Under the pieces are notes generated by a model, which saw nothing but the letters and a program-made list of their open reading frames with translations, had not been told where the DNA came from and did no database searches. Position numbers and translations under genes: made by a program. A stretch of 64,000 nucleotides of DNA from Alcaligenaceae bacterium (GTDB lineage Bacteria > Pseudomonadota > Gammaproteobacteria > Burkholderiales > Burkholderiaceae_B), in contig JAJUFI010000001.1 of the NCBI GenBank assembly GCA_029263795.1, forward strand, positions 1 to 64,000, read 5' to 3'. Positions within the stretch are counted from its first letter, which is position 1; each line of letters opens with the position of its first letter. Below are positions 21,287 through 31,852 of this stretch, in pieces.

Positions 21287-22408
21287 TTACGCCGGTTTAG
21301 GAGGCTGTTCGAGGGCGGCCCGCGCTTCGCGGGCGATGGCCAGACTCGAGGTCAGGCCGGGAGACTCGATGCCGAACAGATTGAGCAGCCCGCATACACC
21401 GTGTGTGGCCGGCCCGGCAATGACGAAGTCGGCAGCGACTTCACCCGGCCCGACGATCTTGGGCCTGATGCCGGTGTAACCGGGTTGCAGGGCGCCGTCG
21501 GGCAGGGCGGGCCAATATTCCCTGACAACCGAATAGAAGGCATCAGCGCGGCGCGGGTCGATGTCGTAATTTTCGCCCTCCACCCATTCGGTGTCCGGCC
21601 CGAACTTGGCCTGACCACCTAAGTCTACGGTAAGGTGAACACCCAGCCCCGCGCTATTGGGCATCGGGTAGATGAGACGGCTGAATGGAGAACGCCCGGA
21701 TAAAGTGAAATAACTGCCCTTGCAGTAGTAGGCCGTGGGAATCAGGTCTTCCGGCTGGCCGGCCAATTTCCTGGCGACGGCCGGCGCCGAAAGGCCGGTG
21801 GAATTGATGACCTGTCTGGCCGTGAGCTCCATGGCTTCTGCGCCATCAAAGCTCAGCAGGAATTCCCCATTTTCCAGGACACGCCCTTCCCGGAAGGGTG
21901 TCATGAATACACATTGTGCGCCGGCGTTTTCTGCGTCACCCTGCAGCGCCAGCATCAGGCCGTGGCTATCCACAATGCCTGTGGACGGGGAAACCAGGGC
22001 AGCATCGCATACCAGCGCCGGCTCCAGGCGGGCGGCTTCAGCTCCGTCTATCTGATAGAGATCATCCACACCGTTGAGCCGCGCCCGCCGCGCAATGTCT
22101 GCCAATTGGCGGGTCTGTTCAGGATTGGCCGCCACAATCAGCTTGCCAAGCCGTTTGTGCGCAATGCCGCGCTCGGCGCAATACTGGTAAAGCAGCTGTT
22201 TGCCTTCTACACATAGCCTCGCCTTCAGGCTGTTCTGAGGATAGTAGATGCCGGCATGGATCACTTCCGAGTTACGTGCACTGGTACCCGTGCCTATGCC
22301 TTCGGCGGCTTCCACCACCAGAACCTCATGGCCGGCCAGGGCCAGCTCGCGCGCGATGGCCAGACCCACCACGCCTGCACCAAGAACAATGCTGTCTATG
22401 TCTGCCAT
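21287..22408 (-). CDS. FAD-dependent oxidoreductase, L-2-hydroxyglutarate dehydrogenase (LhgO)-like
   Basis: [55 protein letters not shown]. Confidence 0.85.
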   Translation of the reverse strand: MADIDSIVLGAGVVGLAIARELALAGHEVLVVEAAEGIGTGTSARNSEVIHAGIYYPQNSLKARLCVEGKQLLYQYCAERGIAHKRLGKLIVAANPEQTRQLADIARRARLNGVDDLYQIDGAEAARLEPALVCDAALVSPSTGIVDSHGLMLALQGDAENAGAQCVFMTPFREGRVLENGEFLLSFDGAEAMELTARQVINSTGLSAPAVARKLAGQPEDLIPTAYYCKGSYFTLSGRSPFSRLIYPMPNSAGLGVHLTVDLGGQAKFGPDTEWVEGENYDIDPRRADAFYSVVREYWPALPDGALQPGYTGIRPKIVGPGEVAADFVIAGPATHGVCGLLNLFGIESPGLTSSLAIAREARAALEQPPKPA

Positions 22409-22474
22409 GTAGATACGTCGTCTATTTGAACCGCCCGCTGCCGCAGGGCTCACCTTTCGGAGTTCCGTTCCTTC

Positions 22475-22996
22475 TCAGCTTCCCGAGATCGGTTCAATGG
22501 AAGGTGTGAGATCGAAGTCCCCCGCATGATAAACCAGGGGTTGCGTGGCACGTCGGCCGCAGCGCTCCACTTGACCGACGAAGATGGTGTGATCTCCCGC
22601 CGGATGACGGGCATGGTTGTAGCACTCGAACCAGGCGGCGGTCTCCGTGTCGGCAAGCATGGGAACGCCGGAGGCGCTGCGCTTCAGTTCCAGGCCCTGG
22701 AAGCGCTCCTCCTGTGTGCCCGTGGCGAAGCGTTTGGCCAGGCGCAGCTGGCTGGCCGACAGCACATGGATGACATATCGCTCTGCCGCCAGGAAATGCG
22801 GCATGGCCGACGCCTTTTGTGAAAGGGACCACAGCACCATGGGCGGATCAAGTGACACCGCGTTGAAGGAGCTCACGGTCAGGCCCCACGGCCGGCCGTC
22901 TTGCGTCTCGGTGGTCACGATGGTGACGCCAGTGGCAAAACGGCCAAGCGCGGAGCGGAAATAGGCTTGGTCGAAATCAGGGGAATGGGCGGTCAT
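22475..22996 (-). CDS. Flavin reductase family protein
   Basis: RFATGVTIVTTETQDGRPWGLTVSSFNAVSLDPPMVLWSL. Confidence 0.9.
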   Translation of the reverse strand: MTAHSPDFDQAYFRSALGRFATGVTIVTTETQDGRPWGLTVSSFNAVSLDPPMVLWSLSQKASAMPHFLAAERYVIHVLSASQLRLAKRFATGTQEERFQGLELKRSASGVPMLADTETAAWFECYNHARHPAGDHTIFVGQVERCGRRATQPLVYHAGDFDLTPSIEPISGS

Positions 22997-23032
22997 GAGC
23001 AAATCAGTTTGGGAGGCCGGATCTGGCTTGGC

Positions 23033-23665
23033 TCACGGCGCCAGCCTTTGCATGACCCACGTGGAATCGTCTTGCAAACGGTAGGCCACGCGGTCGTGCA
23101 GGCGTGAAGGACGACCCTGCCAGAATTCCACGTAGTGAGGGACCACACGGTAGCCGCCCCAATGTGGGGGCCGCGCGGGGTCATCGCCCAGAGAATCTGT
23201 CAGCTCGCGCTTGCGTGTCTCGAGTTCATCCCGGCTGATGGGGCGGCTCTGAGGCGATACCCAGGCGCCAATGCGGGACTCCAGCGGCCGGCTGCGGAAG
23301 TATTCGTCGGACTCCTCTGCAGAAGTCTTTTCGATCCGACCCTCGATGCGAACCTGGCGCTCCAGAGGTTGCCAGAAGAACAGCAGGCTGGCGCGCGGAT
23401 GTGCAGCTAGCTCCTGCCCCTTACGGGACTCGTAATTGGTATAGAAGACGAAACCGCGTTCGTCGAAACCCTTGAGTAGAACAATGCGGGCGGAAGGGTG
23501 CAGATCAGGCCCCAGCGTGGCGAGCGTCATGGCGTTGGGTTCTGGTACCGCTGCTTCCAGAGCCTGCGCGAACCATCGGGTGAACTGCTCGATAGGGTCC
23601 GGCGCCATGCCGGATTCCAGGAGTTCAAACTTGCCGTATTTCTGGCGGATATCAGCGACGGACAT
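23033..23665 (-). CDS. pdxH: Pyridoxamine 5'-phosphate oxidase
   Basis: [40 protein letters not shown]-terminal [19 protein letters not shown]. Confidence 0.95.
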   Translation of the reverse strand: MSVADIRQKYGKFELLESGMAPDPIEQFTRWFAQALEAAVPEPNAMTLATLGPDLHPSARIVLLKGFDERGFVFYTNYESRKGQELAAHPRASLLFFWQPLERQVRIEGRIEKTSAEESDEYFRSRPLESRIGAWVSPQSRPISRDELETRKRELTDSLGDDPARPPHWGGYRVVPHYVEFWQGRPSRLHDRVAYRLQDDSTWVMQRLAP

Positions 23666-23704
23666 GATCAGTGGTCTTCTTGTGCAGTGAGGGTGAGGAA
23701 CCGC

Positions 23705-24379
23705 CTACGCTTGGCGCAGCTGGCGGGCGATGGCAAAGAGACGTTTGTCGACGATGCCGTGGCGCTGGAGTGCGTCGGCCGTTTCCAATACGTAATCAAT
23801 GCAGGGGCCGTAGCTGCCGTGAGCGGTACGCACAATATGCAGCAACTGTTCTTCCGGCAGGCCTCTCACATAGCCGGAAGTGTTGCGGTTCATCGTGAAG
23901 GCAAGTGCGGTGATGTTGCCGTTTTCAGTACGGCAGTTCAGCCATCGCGGAATGTAGGCGCCGCTTGCCATCTCGCGTCGCCACAAAGCGTCCATGATCT
24001 GCGACGCGTGTGTCTGATCGATGCGGAAGACAACACCGCGGCAGGAGCCGCCGGAGTCCAGTGCGAACACGAGCCCCGGGCGTTCGGGAGTGCCCCGGTT
24101 GACGCGGGACCACAGGCAGAGCGAGCGATGGTACCCATGGAGCAGGGCATGCCTGCGTTCCACGAATTCGAATTCCGGTCGCCAGATGAGTGAGCCATAA
24201 CCGTAGATCCAGATGTCCTGGCCGGGAGGCAGGGCCGACATGGCGGCTTGGAGAGAGGCCTGGCGCTCCGCCTCGGTCAGCAATCGAAAGCTGGACGGAG
24301 CAGGTACATGAATGGAGGGCGGCAGAGTGTTCACTTTCCGGGGGAATGCGAATGTAAGGGAAATCGGATATTGCATCAT
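23705..24379 (-). CDS. ChaC-like gamma-glutamylcyclotransferase
   Basis: IWIYGYGSLIWRPEFEFVERRHALLHGYHRSLCLWS. Confidence 0.92.
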   Translation of the reverse strand: MMQYPISLTFAFPRKVNTLPPSIHVPAPSSFRLLTEAERQASLQAAMSALPPGQDIWIYGYGSLIWRPEFEFVERRHALLHGYHRSLCLWSRVNRGTPERPGLVFALDSGGSCRGVVFRIDQTHASQIMDALWRREMASGAYIPRWLNCRTENGNITALAFTMNRNTSGYVRGLPEEQLLHIVRTAHGSYGPCIDYVLETADALQRHGIVDKRLFAIARQLRQA

Positions 24380-24405
24380 TGTAGAGCAGCTAAAATCCCT
24401 GCTCT

Positions 24406-25278
24406 ATGGAAGACAATAATTTCGTCGACGCAGAGCGTCGTTTCGGTGGCCTCGACCGCCTTTACGGTGCGGGGGCCGCAAGCCGCCTGGCGCAAGGTCA
24501 TGTGGTGGTTGCCGGAATTGGCGGTGTGGGTTCCTGGAGTGCGGAAGCCCTGGCGCGTTGCGGCGTGGGGCGCATCACTCTGGTGGACCTCGACCACGTT
24601 GCGGAGTCCAACATCAATCGCCAGATCCACGCCCTGGGCAGCACTCTGGGGCAGTCCAAGGTCGTGGCGATGATGCAACGCATCAAGGATATCAACCCCA
24701 ATTGCGATGTCATCTGCGTGGATGATTTCGTCTCATCCGAGAACGTCCGCGATATTGTGCCAGCCGATGCCGACATGATTCTGGACTGTACTGATCAGGC
24801 ACCCGCCAAAATCGCCCTCATTCTGGAAGCAAGGCGTCGCGGCCAGGCGCTGCTGGTCTGCGGCGGAGCGGGCGGCAAGACCAACCCGCTGGCCTTGCGC
24901 AGTGGTGATCTGTCCCAGGCCGTGAATGACGCCTTGTTGTCGCGCTTGCGCAATACCCTGCGCCGGCAGCATGGTTTTCCGCGCGGTGCCGACGCCGCGG
25001 GCAAGGCACTCAAGCGGGTGCCGCGCATGGGAGTGAGGGTTCTCTGGTTTGATCAGCCAGCCATCCTGCCCGAAGCGTGGACTCAGGCTGGGCAAACTGG
25101 AGCGGCAGTGCCGGCAGGCGCGGCTTCTGGCGTAGCGCCAGCCCCCGCAGCCCCGCAGGGCCTTTCCTGTGCCGGCTATGGTTCGGCCGTGATGGTGACT
25201 GCGTCCATGGGCATGACAGCGGCGGATGAAGCCGTGCGTTGGCTGTTGCACGGCAAGCGCATGGTTCCCGCACCTTGA
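24406..25278 (+). CDS. tcdA: tRNA threonylcarbamoyladenosine dehydratase TcdA/CsdL
   Basis: RRFGGLDRLYGAGAASRLAQGHVVVAGIGGVGSWSAEALARCGVGRITLVDLD E1-like. Confidence 0.93.
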   Translation: MEDNNFVDAERRFGGLDRLYGAGAASRLAQGHVVVAGIGGVGSWSAEALARCGVGRITLVDLDHVAESNINRQIHALGSTLGQSKVVAMMQRIKDINPNCDVICVDDFVSSENVRDIVPADADMILDCTDQAPAKIALILEARRRGQALLVCGGAGGKTNPLALRSGDLSQAVNDALLSRLRNTLRRQHGFPRGADAAGKALKRVPRMGVRVLWFDQPAILPEAWTQAGQTGAAVPAGAASGVAPAPAAPQGLSCAGYGSAVMVTASMGMTAADEAVRWLLHGKRMVPAP

Positions 25279-25317
25279 GTATCGCGGGCCGGAGTTGCGT
25301 CCGGGTGCATGGTGCAC

Positions 25318-25980
25318 TCAGGGCTGCGACACCACAATGGCGTCCTGCCAGCCTCGCAGGCCGTTTGAAATTCTCCATGCCTTTGCCTGGAGAAAGTCTT
25401 CTTTCCGAATTGGAGCCACTTCCACGTGGCCGCCACTGAGCAGGGCTTCTCGCTGGACACCCGGCAACACCCCGGCCTCCAGCGGAGGGGTGAGCCACCG
25501 GCCATCTGGCGTCTGCATGTAAAGATTGCTGCGGCTGCCCTCGGTCATCCAGCCATCTTCGTTCCAGTACAGAATGTCGAAAACGTCTGGATGCGCTGCC
25601 AGCCAGCTGCCTGCTTCCGCATACCAGGGGCGGTAGGTGGTCTTGTACCGCAGCCAGGTTTGTGCACCCGCCATGCGGGGCCCCTGAACCGCCACTTTCA
25701 TGGGGGTGACGGGGGCAGGCAGAGGGCCGGTTTCCACGCTGACCGACCCATCGGGCGCCAGTAGCAGCCGCAGCCTCCATGACTGGCCGGCGTCCAGCTG
25801 GGTGACCGCCTGCCTTATGCTCTCCTTTACGCCATCTATGCCGGGCCAGCGGTAGCCCAGCTCAGCGCTTGAAGTTCGCAGGCGCCGCAAATGGCCTTCC
25901 AGCAACGGAAAGTTGTGCCCGGGCTCAAGCCGTATGGTCTCGATCAGGCTGGGCTTTTCCTGTGGTTCGGGAGCATTCAT
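25318..25980 (-). CDS. Aminotransferase class IV (4-amino-4-deoxychorismate lyase-like)
   Basis: RYKTTYRPWY (PLP lysine region), EGSRSNLYMQ, ISNGLRG. Confidence 0.8.
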   Translation of the reverse strand: MNAPEPQEKPSLIETIRLEPGHNFPLLEGHLRRLRTSSAELGYRWPGIDGVKESIRQAVTQLDAGQSWRLRLLLAPDGSVSVETGPLPAPVTPMKVAVQGPRMAGAQTWLRYKTTYRPWYAEAGSWLAAHPDVFDILYWNEDGWMTEGSRSNLYMQTPDGRWLTPPLEAGVLPGVQREALLSGGHVEVAPIRKEDFLQAKAWRISNGLRGWQDAIVVSQP

Positions 25981-28900
25981 GCGCTCGCTCCTTCCTTGAG
26001 GAAATCATGCAGTGCGGCACCTGTGTGACTGTGCCCGCGCCTTTGCATCAACGCTTCCGGCGTACCCTCTGCAACCACCCGGCCGCCTTCGCTGCCTCCT
26101 TCGGGCCCCAAGTCCACGACCCAGTCGGCTTCGGCAATCACGTCGAGATTGTGTTCAATCACCACCACGGTGTTGCCGGCATCGACCAGCCTGTGCAGCA
26201 CGTGGATCAGTTTTTCCACGTCGGCGATCGAGAGACCGACAGTTGGCTCGTCCAGCACGTAGAGAGTATGCGGCAGGCGGGAAGCACGGCCGCTGCGGGT
26301 CACGCCTTCGTCCAGCCTGGCTTTGACCAGTTCCGTCACCAGCTTGATGCGTTGCGCCTCACCGCCCGAGAGTGTCGGGGAAGGTTGCCCCAGGGTGAGG
26401 TAGCCCAGGCCCACGTCCCGCATCAGTTCCAGCGAACGCAGGATGCGCGGGTGTGCCATGAAGTGTTCGACCGCATCGTCCACTTCCATGGCCAGCACAT
26501 CACCGACGCTCAGCTCACGCCATGTGACGCTGAGAGTATCGCGATTGAAGCGCTGCCCTTCACATGCATCGCAGGGCACTTTGATATCCGGCAGAAAGGA
26601 CATTTCCAGGGTGCGCAGCCCCTGGCCTTCACAAATCGGGCAGCGCCCCTGGCCTGTGTTGAAGGAAAAACGCGAGGCGGTCCAGCCACGCAGTCTGGCA
26701 TCGCGGGTGCCGGCAAACAGCTTGCGTACATCGTCCCAGAAACCCACGTAGGTGGCCGGGCAGGAACGGGGAGTCTTGCCGATGGGAGTCTGGTCCACTT
26801 CCAGCACACGATCTATTGCTTCCCAGCCCAGAATTTCATCACATCCATTCCAGCCGCCCACCTTGCGTTCGGCCACCACACGAGAGAGGTTGTCCAGCAG
26901 AACCTCGCGCGCCAGTGTGGATTTGCCTGAGCCGGAAACGCCGGTCACCACATTCAGACGGCCGACGGGAATGCGGGCATCCACATTGCGCAGGTTGTGC
27001 ATGCGGGCACCTTTGACTTGCAGCACGGGGGTATCGTCGCCGACGGGGCGGCGCGACCTGAGCGGATGCCGCAACGGTTCCCGCAAATAGCGCCCGGTGA
27101 TGGAATCGGGGTGCGCCATGAGCTGTTCGACCGTTCCCTGGGCCACCACCGTGCCACCGCGTACGCCGGCACCGGGGCCCATGTCGATCACATGCGCCGC
27201 GCGGCGGATGGTGTCCTCGTCATGCTCGACCACAACCAGCGTATTACCGTTGCCTTCCAGCAGGGCCAGGGCATCGAGAAGAATCCGGTTGTCACGGGGG
27301 TGCAGGCCGATGGTCGGCTCATCCAGCACATAGCAGACGCCCTGCAGATTGGAGCCCAGTTGGGCCGCCAGTCGGATGCGCTGGGCTTCTCCGCCCGACA
27401 GAGTGGGAGCCGAGCGGTCCAGCGCCAGGTAACCCAGCCCCACCTTCATCATGAAATCCAGCCGGCCGCGTATCTCGGCAAGAATGTCGCGGGCAATGTC
27501 ACCTTCCCGGCCGCGCAGCACCAGGCCCGTGAAGAAATCGCGCGCCTCGGTGACTGGCAGGCGGGTTAGCTCGGCGATGGACAGATTCCGCCAGCGGACG
27601 GCCAGCGAGATTGGGTTGAGGCGTGCGCCATGGCAGCTGGGGCAGGCTTCTTCCTCTCCTTCGTACCAGTCATTCCAGCTGATTTCTTCGCCGGTCTGTT
27701 CGGAGTCAAAGCCCGTCAGTTTCAAACCGGTTCCGTAACAGGTGGTGCACCATCCATGTTTGGAGTTGTAGGAGAACATGCGCGGATCAGGGTCGGGGAA
27801 GTTCATCCCGCAGCTCGGGCAGGCCCGTTTGGAAGAGAAGTGCTGCGCACTTGCGTGGGGCGACACTCCACCGGCTCGACGCTCCTCCAGGGTGGGAGCC
27901 TCTTCGGTCAGGTCAACCAGGATGCTCATGCTGCCGTGGCCTTGTTCCAGAGCCTGATGCACCGCATCACGCAGCTGTTTCTCGTGGCGGGCGTCGACGA
28001 TGAAGTCCGCAATGGGCAGGTCGATATTGTGTTCTTTGTAGCGGTCCAGACGGGGCCAGGGGTTGACCGGAATGAACTCTCCGTCCACCCGAAGATGGGT
28101 GTGGCCACGTGCGCCAGCCCATTTGGCCAGATCGGTGTAATAGCCTTTGCGCGCCTGCACCAGCGGTGCGAGCACCCCGATATGTCTGCCGGCGTACTGC
28201 TGCATGATGCTGGCGACAATTTGGTCGGGGCGCTGGGGTTCCACCGGTACATTGCAATGCGGGCAATACTGTGTGCCCAGCTTCATGTAGAGCAAGCGCA
28301 GGAAATGATGGATTTCCGTCATGGTGGCGACGGTGGACTTGCGGCCTCCGCGGCTAGTGCGCTGTTCAATGGCTACCGTGGGGGGAATGCCGTAAATGGC
28401 GTCTACGTCCGGTTTGCCGGCAGGCTGGACGATCGCCCGTGCGTAGGCGTTGAGCGATTCCAGGTAACGGCGCTGGCCCTCGTTAAACAGGATATCGAAG
28501 GCCAGGGTGGATTTGCCGGAGCCCGACACACCTGTGATGACGGTGAAGGTGTCGCGAGGAATGCTTACATCCACACCCTTAAGGTTGTGCTCGCGCGCAT
28601 TCAGGATGTCTATGCTGTGACGGCGGGCCCGGCCCAGGTAAGTGGGAGATTCTTCCGCAATTGTTGCTGCAGCTTGCTGCTCCGTGGTGTCGGCTCGTTC
28701 TGCCAAGGTTACCGAGGCGTATTCCCGCAGGGCACGGCCCGTGTGCGAGGCTTCGATGGACATGATGTCGGCGGGGGTGCCGGCACCGATCACTTCTCCG
28801 CCCTGTTCACCGCCGTCAGGGCCCAGGTCGATGACCCAGTCTGACGCTCGGATGACGTCCAAATTGTGTTCTATCACCAGCAGGCTGTGGCCGCCGGCCA

Positions 28901-31673
28901 GCAAACGCCTGAAGGCGCGCATCAGGCGCGCTACATCGTCGAAGTGCAGACCTGTGGTTGGTTCATCAAAAAGGAAGAGCTTGCCCTTTACCGCCAGGCC
29001 GGGGCGGTCGGCCTTGTTTTCGACCAGGTGGCCCGCGAGTTTCAGGCGCTGTGCTTCGCCACCCGAGAGTGTGGGCACCGGCTGGCCCAGTCGCAGGTAT
29101 TCCAGACCCACATCGGCCAGCGGCGCCAATGCCCGCTGCACGTCTCTCAGGCCTGAGAAAAACTCAAGCGCTTCGTGTACGGTCATGTCCAGCACTTCGT
29201 CTATGGAAGCGCTACGGCCCAGATGTTCGAGCCGCACTTCAAGGATTTCCGGGCGAAAGCGCTTGCCGTCGCAGTCCGGACAGCGCAGGTAGACGTCCGA
29301 GAGGAACTGCATCTCGACGTGTTCGAAGCCAGTTCCGCCACAAGTTGGGCAACGCCCGTCGCCACTGTTGAAACTGAAGGTACCCGCGGTGTAGCCGCGT
29401 TCCCGGGCCAGGGGAGCCTGGGTGAAGAGCTTGCGTATGGCATCGAAGGCGCCGACATAGCTGGCGGGGTTGGAGCGCGCCGTCTTGCCGATCGGGGTCT
29501 GATCCACCAGAGTGACGTCGTGCAGCCGTTCGTCGCCCAGCAGCCGCTCGTATTCGCCCGGAGCCTCGACGGGCTTACCCATCTTCTTGAGCAGGGCCGG
29601 ATACAGAACGTCCTGCACCAGGGTTGACTTGCCCGAGCCTGACACACCCGTTATGCAGACCAGGCGCCCCAACGGGATTGAGACGGAAACGTTCTTCAGA
29701 TTGTTGGCGCGCACGCCCTCAAGAATGAGGCGCGGTGTGCTGTCCGCCACGGGTTGCGGTCGGGGCGATTCCACCTTCAACCTGCCGCCCAGGTAACGCC
29801 CGGTCAGCGTTTCAGCTTTGCGCAGTGCATCTGGTTCACCGTCGAAGACAATCTGACCGCCGCGTTCACCGGGCCCCGGCCCCATGTCGATGATGCGATC
29901 TGCGGCCACCATGACCTGGGGATCGTGTTCGACGACCACCAGCGTGTTGCCATTGTCACGCAACCGGTGCATCACTTCCACGATGCGGTGGATGTCGCGG
30001 GGGTGCAGGCCGATGGAGGGTTCGTCCAGCACGAACAAGGTGTTGACCAACGATGTCCCCAGCGCGGTCGTCAGATTGATGCGTTGTACCTCACCGCCCG
30101 ACAGTGTGCGGCTCTGGCGATCGAGTGACAGGTAACCAAGCCCCACATCGCAGAGAAACTGCAGACGGGCGCGCACTTCTGCAAGTAACAGATCCAGCGC
30201 GGCGTCCATGCGGCTGCCGAAGCTTAGTTGCTGGAAGAAGGCTCGTACACGGTCTATGGGCAGCCGCATCAGGTCATGTATTCCCAGGCCGGGCAAGGCT
30301 TGCAGGGTTTCGGTCGTCCACTGCGCATGTACGGGCCGGAAGCGGGGGCGACCGCCCTCAACTTCGGGCAGCAGATGGTCGCCCAGCCGCCACAGCGTGG
30401 CATCGGGTTTCAGTCGCGAACCCCCGCAGGCGGGGCAAGGCGTGTAGCTGCGGTACTTGGATAGCAGCACACGTACATGCATCTTGTAGCTGCGTGACTC
30501 CAGCCAGTCGAAGAAACGCTGGACTCCATACCATTGTGTTTTCCAAGCTGCGTTCCCGCCGCGCCACTGCGGGTCGCCCTGGATCACCCACTGACGCTCA
30601 TGTTCGTCCAGATCCTTCCAGGGAATGTCCAGGCGCACACCGGCGCGGGGCGCATAGCGTTCCATGTCATCCTGACATTCCTTGTAGCTGGGAGTCTGCC
30701 AGGGGCGCACACAACCTTCCCGAAGAGTCTTCCGTTCGTCCGGAATGACCAGGTCGTAGTCAATGCCCATGACTCGCCCGAAGCCGCGGCAATGTTCGCA
30801 GGCACCAAGCGGAGAGTTGAAGGAAAAAGTGCTGGGCTGGGGAGTGCTGTATTCAATGTCGCACTGCGCGCAATGCAGCCGTGTACTGAAACGCCAGACG
30901 GCTGCATCGCCACCCTCGTCATCCAAGGCATGGACGGTGATGTGGCCGTCACCCTGCTTCAAGGCGGCGTCCAGCGCCTCCATGACACGTTGCAGATCTG
31001 CGCTGCCATACCGGAAGCGGTCCTGAATGACATGCAGCACACGCTGGCTGCGCATGGTTTCATTTCTGCCGCGGCCAGAGCGACCCCTGGGCGCATCCTC
31101 GGCCGGGCTTTCGCGCGTTTCGTCCCGATGCACACGGGTGTAGCCCTGCTGGTCGAGAAAGCTGCGCACTTCATCTTCCGTGAAGTTGACCGGCACTGCG
31201 ATGGGGAAGGTCACCACCAGACGGGGGTCGCCCAGCTCATGGCTGCGCTGTGCCAGCTGCTGAGCGATGGATTCCGGTTCGTCGCGCTGCACCGGGTGGG
31301 CACAACAGCGGCAATGCAGGCGACCAAGGCGGGCGTACAACAACTTGAGGTGGTCGTTCAATTCGGTCATCGTTCCCACGGTACTGCGCGAGTTGCGCAC
31401 GGGGTTGACCTGATCGATCGCGATGGCCGGCAGAATGCCATCGATGCGTTCCACCTGGGGCTTGTCCATGCGGTCCAGAAACTGCCGGGCGTAGGGGGAG
31501 AAGGTCTCCACATAGCGACGCTGGCCTTCCGCATAGAGGGTGTCGAAGGCCAGAGAACTTTTTCCCGAACCTGACACACCCGTGATCACTGTGAAAGTGC
31601 CGGTGTCAAAGGAGACATCAAGATTTTTGAGATTGTTCTGGCGGGCGCCAAAGATGCGGATATGGGAGCTCAT
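25977..31673 (-). CDS. uvrA: Double-length UvrA-like excinuclease subunit (tandem UvrA, four ABC ATPase modules)
   Basis: 1898 aa; four GVSGSGKS(S/T) Walker A motifs, four LSGGE(V/A)QR signatures, repeated CxxC zinc elements. Confidence 0.95.
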   Translation of the reverse strand: MSSHIRIFGARQNNLKNLDVSFDTGTFTVITGVSGSGKSSLAFDTLYAEGQRRYVETFSPYARQFLDRMDKPQVERIDGILPAIAIDQVNPVRNSRSTVGTMTELNDHLKLLYARLGRLHCRCCAHPVQRDEPESIAQQLAQRSHELGDPRLVVTFPIAVPVNFTEDEVRSFLDQQGYTRVHRDETRESPAEDAPRGRSGRGRNETMRSQRVLHVIQDRFRYGSADLQRVMEALDAALKQGDGHITVHALDDEGGDAAVWRFSTRLHCAQCDIEYSTPQPSTFSFNSPLGACEHCRGFGRVMGIDYDLVIPDERKTLREGCVRPWQTPSYKECQDDMERYAPRAGVRLDIPWKDLDEHERQWVIQGDPQWRGGNAAWKTQWYGVQRFFDWLESRSYKMHVRVLLSKYRSYTPCPACGGSRLKPDATLWRLGDHLLPEVEGGRPRFRPVHAQWTTETLQALPGLGIHDLMRLPIDRVRAFFQQLSFGSRMDAALDLLLAEVRARLQFLCDVGLGYLSLDRQSRTLSGGEVQRINLTTALGTSLVNTLFVLDEPSIGLHPRDIHRIVEVMHRLRDNGNTLVVVEHDPQVMVAADRIIDMGPGPGERGGQIVFDGEPDALRKAETLTGRYLGGRLKVESPRPQPVADSTPRLILEGVRANNLKNVSVSIPLGRLVCITGVSGSGKSTLVQDVLYPALLKKMGKPVEAPGEYERLLGDERLHDVTLVDQTPIGKTARSNPASYVGAFDAIRKLFTQAPLARERGYTAGTFSFNSGDGRCPTCGGTGFEHVEMQFLSDVYLRCPDCDGKRFRPEILEVRLEHLGRSASIDEVLDMTVHEALEFFSGLRDVQRALAPLADVGLEYLRLGQPVPTLSGGEAQRLKLAGHLVENKADRPGLAVKGKLFLFDEPTTGLHFDDVARLMRAFRRLLAGGHSLLVIEHNLDVIRASDWVIDLGPDGGEQGGEVIGAGTPADIMSIEASHTGRALREYASVTLAERADTTEQQAAATIAEESPTYLGRARRHSIDILNAREHNLKGVDVSIPRDTFTVITGVSGSGKSTLAFDILFNEGQRRYLESLNAYARAIVQPAGKPDVDAIYGIPPTVAIEQRTSRGGRKSTVATMTEIHHFLRLLYMKLGTQYCPHCNVPVEPQRPDQIVASIMQQYAGRHIGVLAPLVQARKGYYTDLAKWAGARGHTHLRVDGEFIPVNPWPRLDRYKEHNIDLPIADFIVDARHEKQLRDAVHQALEQGHGSMSILVDLTEEAPTLEERRAGGVSPHASAQHFSSKRACPSCGMNFPDPDPRMFSYNSKHGWCTTCYGTGLKLTGFDSEQTGEEISWNDWYEGEEEACPSCHGARLNPISLAVRWRNLSIAELTRLPVTEARDFFTGLVLRGREGDIARDILAEIRGRLDFMMKVGLGYLALDRSAPTLSGGEAQRIRLAAQLGSNLQGVCYVLDEPTIGLHPRDNRILLDALALLEGNGNTLVVVEHDEDTIRRAAHVIDMGPGAGVRGGTVVAQGTVEQLMAHPDSITGRYLREPLRHPLRSRRPVGDDTPVLQVKGARMHNLRNVDARIPVGRLNVVTGVSGSGKSTLAREVLLDNLSRVVAERKVGGWNGCDEILGWEAIDRVLEVDQTPIGKTPRSCPATYVGFWDDVRKLFAGTRDARLRGWTASRFSFNTGQGRCPICEGQGLRTLEMSFLPDIKVPCDACEGQRFNRDTLSVTWRELSVGDVLAMEVDDAVEHFMAHPRILRSLELMRDVGLGYLTLGQPSPTLSGGEAQRIKLVTELVKARLDEGVTRSGRASRLPHTLYVLDEPTVGLSIADVEKLIHVLHRLVDAGNTVVVIEHNLDVIAEADWVVDLGPEGGSEGGRVVAEGTPEALMQRRGHSHTGAALHDFLKEGASA

Positions 31674-31731
31674 GGAGAAATGATAAAGCGTTCCGGTCTG
31701 CTACGGCGCTGGCGCGTCTTGACAAGCCGTT

Positions 31732-31761
31732 TTGTGGCAAGTATCGGTTTCAGGTTAGAAT
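31732..31761 (+). promoter_or_regulatory. Candidate sigma70 promoter for the 42-aa ORF
   Basis: TTGTGG (31732-31737) - 18 bp - TAGAAT (31756-31761); overlapping TTGACA at 31719. Confidence 0.5.
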
Positions 31762-31852
31762 ACCGGATTCACAGCACGCCCGTATTCATGCCTGAGCCGC
31801 AAACTTTTTCGCGGGGAGGCATCTGTGGCACAGATTCTTAGCGGAGATCCTC

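Noticed and set aside
30534-31574. 346-aa + strand ORF inside uvrA
   Set aside because: Antisense to conserved UvrA domains; no recognisable motifs or RBS.
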